Positions 5,021-5,143 of a stretch of DNA of 5,143 bases are shown here, one piece after another; position 1 is the stretch's first letter, and every line of letters starts with the position of its first letter. A program made the translations under genes and the position numbers. The stretch is taken from assembly GCA_051418075.1 (NCBI GenBank), contig JBPRGG010000116.1, positions 1 through 5,143 of the forward strand. Direction: 5' to 3'. The notes below the pieces were generated by a model, which saw only the letters and a program-made list of their open reading frames with translations, did no database searches and had not been told where the DNA came from. Source of the stretch: JBPRGG01 sp051418075. GTDB lineage: Bacteria > Bacteroidota > Bacteroidia > Cytophagales > Cyclobacteriaceae.

Positions 5021-5143
5021 ATGAAAACAATTGATCTGCATATAAAAAACATGGTTTGCTCCAGGTGTATCATAGTTGTTGAAAAAGCGCTTAAATCATT
5101 TGGCGCGTTAGTAAATTCAATCAATCTGGGATATGCCAACATA
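5021..5143 (+). CDS. HMA-like CxxC protein, partial; probable metal-responsive regulator
   Basis: Only the first 41 codons are in the window; the frame is open to the end. The start is ATG after a run of A. The sequence has a short beta strand (DLHIKNM), then M-V-C-S-R-C at 11-16, a helix (IIVVEKALKSFG) and a second strand with N-L-G. This is the opening of an HMA-like ferredoxin fold that would bind Cu(I) or a similar ion through C13 and C16. In copper chaperones the motif is usually G-M-T-C-x-x-C. The form M-V-C-x-R-C-I-x-V-V is, in my knowledge, typical of Bacteroidota proteins in which this domain is joined to an AraC-type DNA-binding domain. If so, this gene would sense copper and regulate the cluster. 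The DNA-binding part lies outside the window, so a free-standing chaperone remains possible. Confidence 0.75.
   Translation, partial: MKTIDLHIKNMVCSRCIIVVEKALKSFGALVNSINLGYANI

Overview
The window looks like a copper-handling (metal-resistance) gene cluster from a member of the Bacteroidota. The phylum is inferred from several signs: signal peptides ending in S-A-Q, A-rich leaders without clear Shine-Dalgarno sites, candidate promoters resembling the TTG / TAnnTTTG type, and protein families typical of that phylum (HYC_CC_PP, GDCCVxC, HMA-headed regulators). Genus cannot be told from this sequence.

Layout: positions 1-72 hold no gene I can support. A small nine-cysteine GDCCVxC protein lies on the minus strand (73-267). 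A 168-bp AT-rich divergent region follows and holds a good candidate promoter for that gene. All remaining genes are on the plus strand. They are a small secreted protein built from Y-x-M/L-x-K-H/N repeats (436-762), a very Met-rich secreted protein (956-1402), a one-helix SHOCT protein (1436-1669), a class I SAM-dependent methyltransferase (1748-2380), a Tat-exported multicopper oxidase with Met-rich inserts (2421-4013), a HYC_CC_PP family Cys-rich exported protein (4127-4504), a membrane-anchored protein with a CM..GCCDMC cluster (4594-5016), and the first 41 codons of an HMA-like CxxC protein (5021 to the window end). That last gene is probably a metal-responsive regulator cut off by the window edge.

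How they may work together (inference): the multicopper oxidase would oxidise Cu(I) to Cu(II) in the periplasm or at the membrane. The Met-rich and Met/His-repeat secreted proteins would bind or buffer copper there. The HYC_CC_PP protein and the GCCDMC protein offer further thiol sites at the membrane. The SHOCT protein and the methyltransferase are recurrent but functionally unclear partners. The partial CxxC gene could sense the metal and control the cluster. Gaps of 33, 78 and 40 bp suggest that 956-4013 is one transcription unit. A larger 113-bp gap before 4127 has its own promoter-like sequence. The 4594 and 5021 genes are only 4 bp apart. No copper ATPase, RND pump, transposase, tRNA, rRNA or CRISPR is visible.
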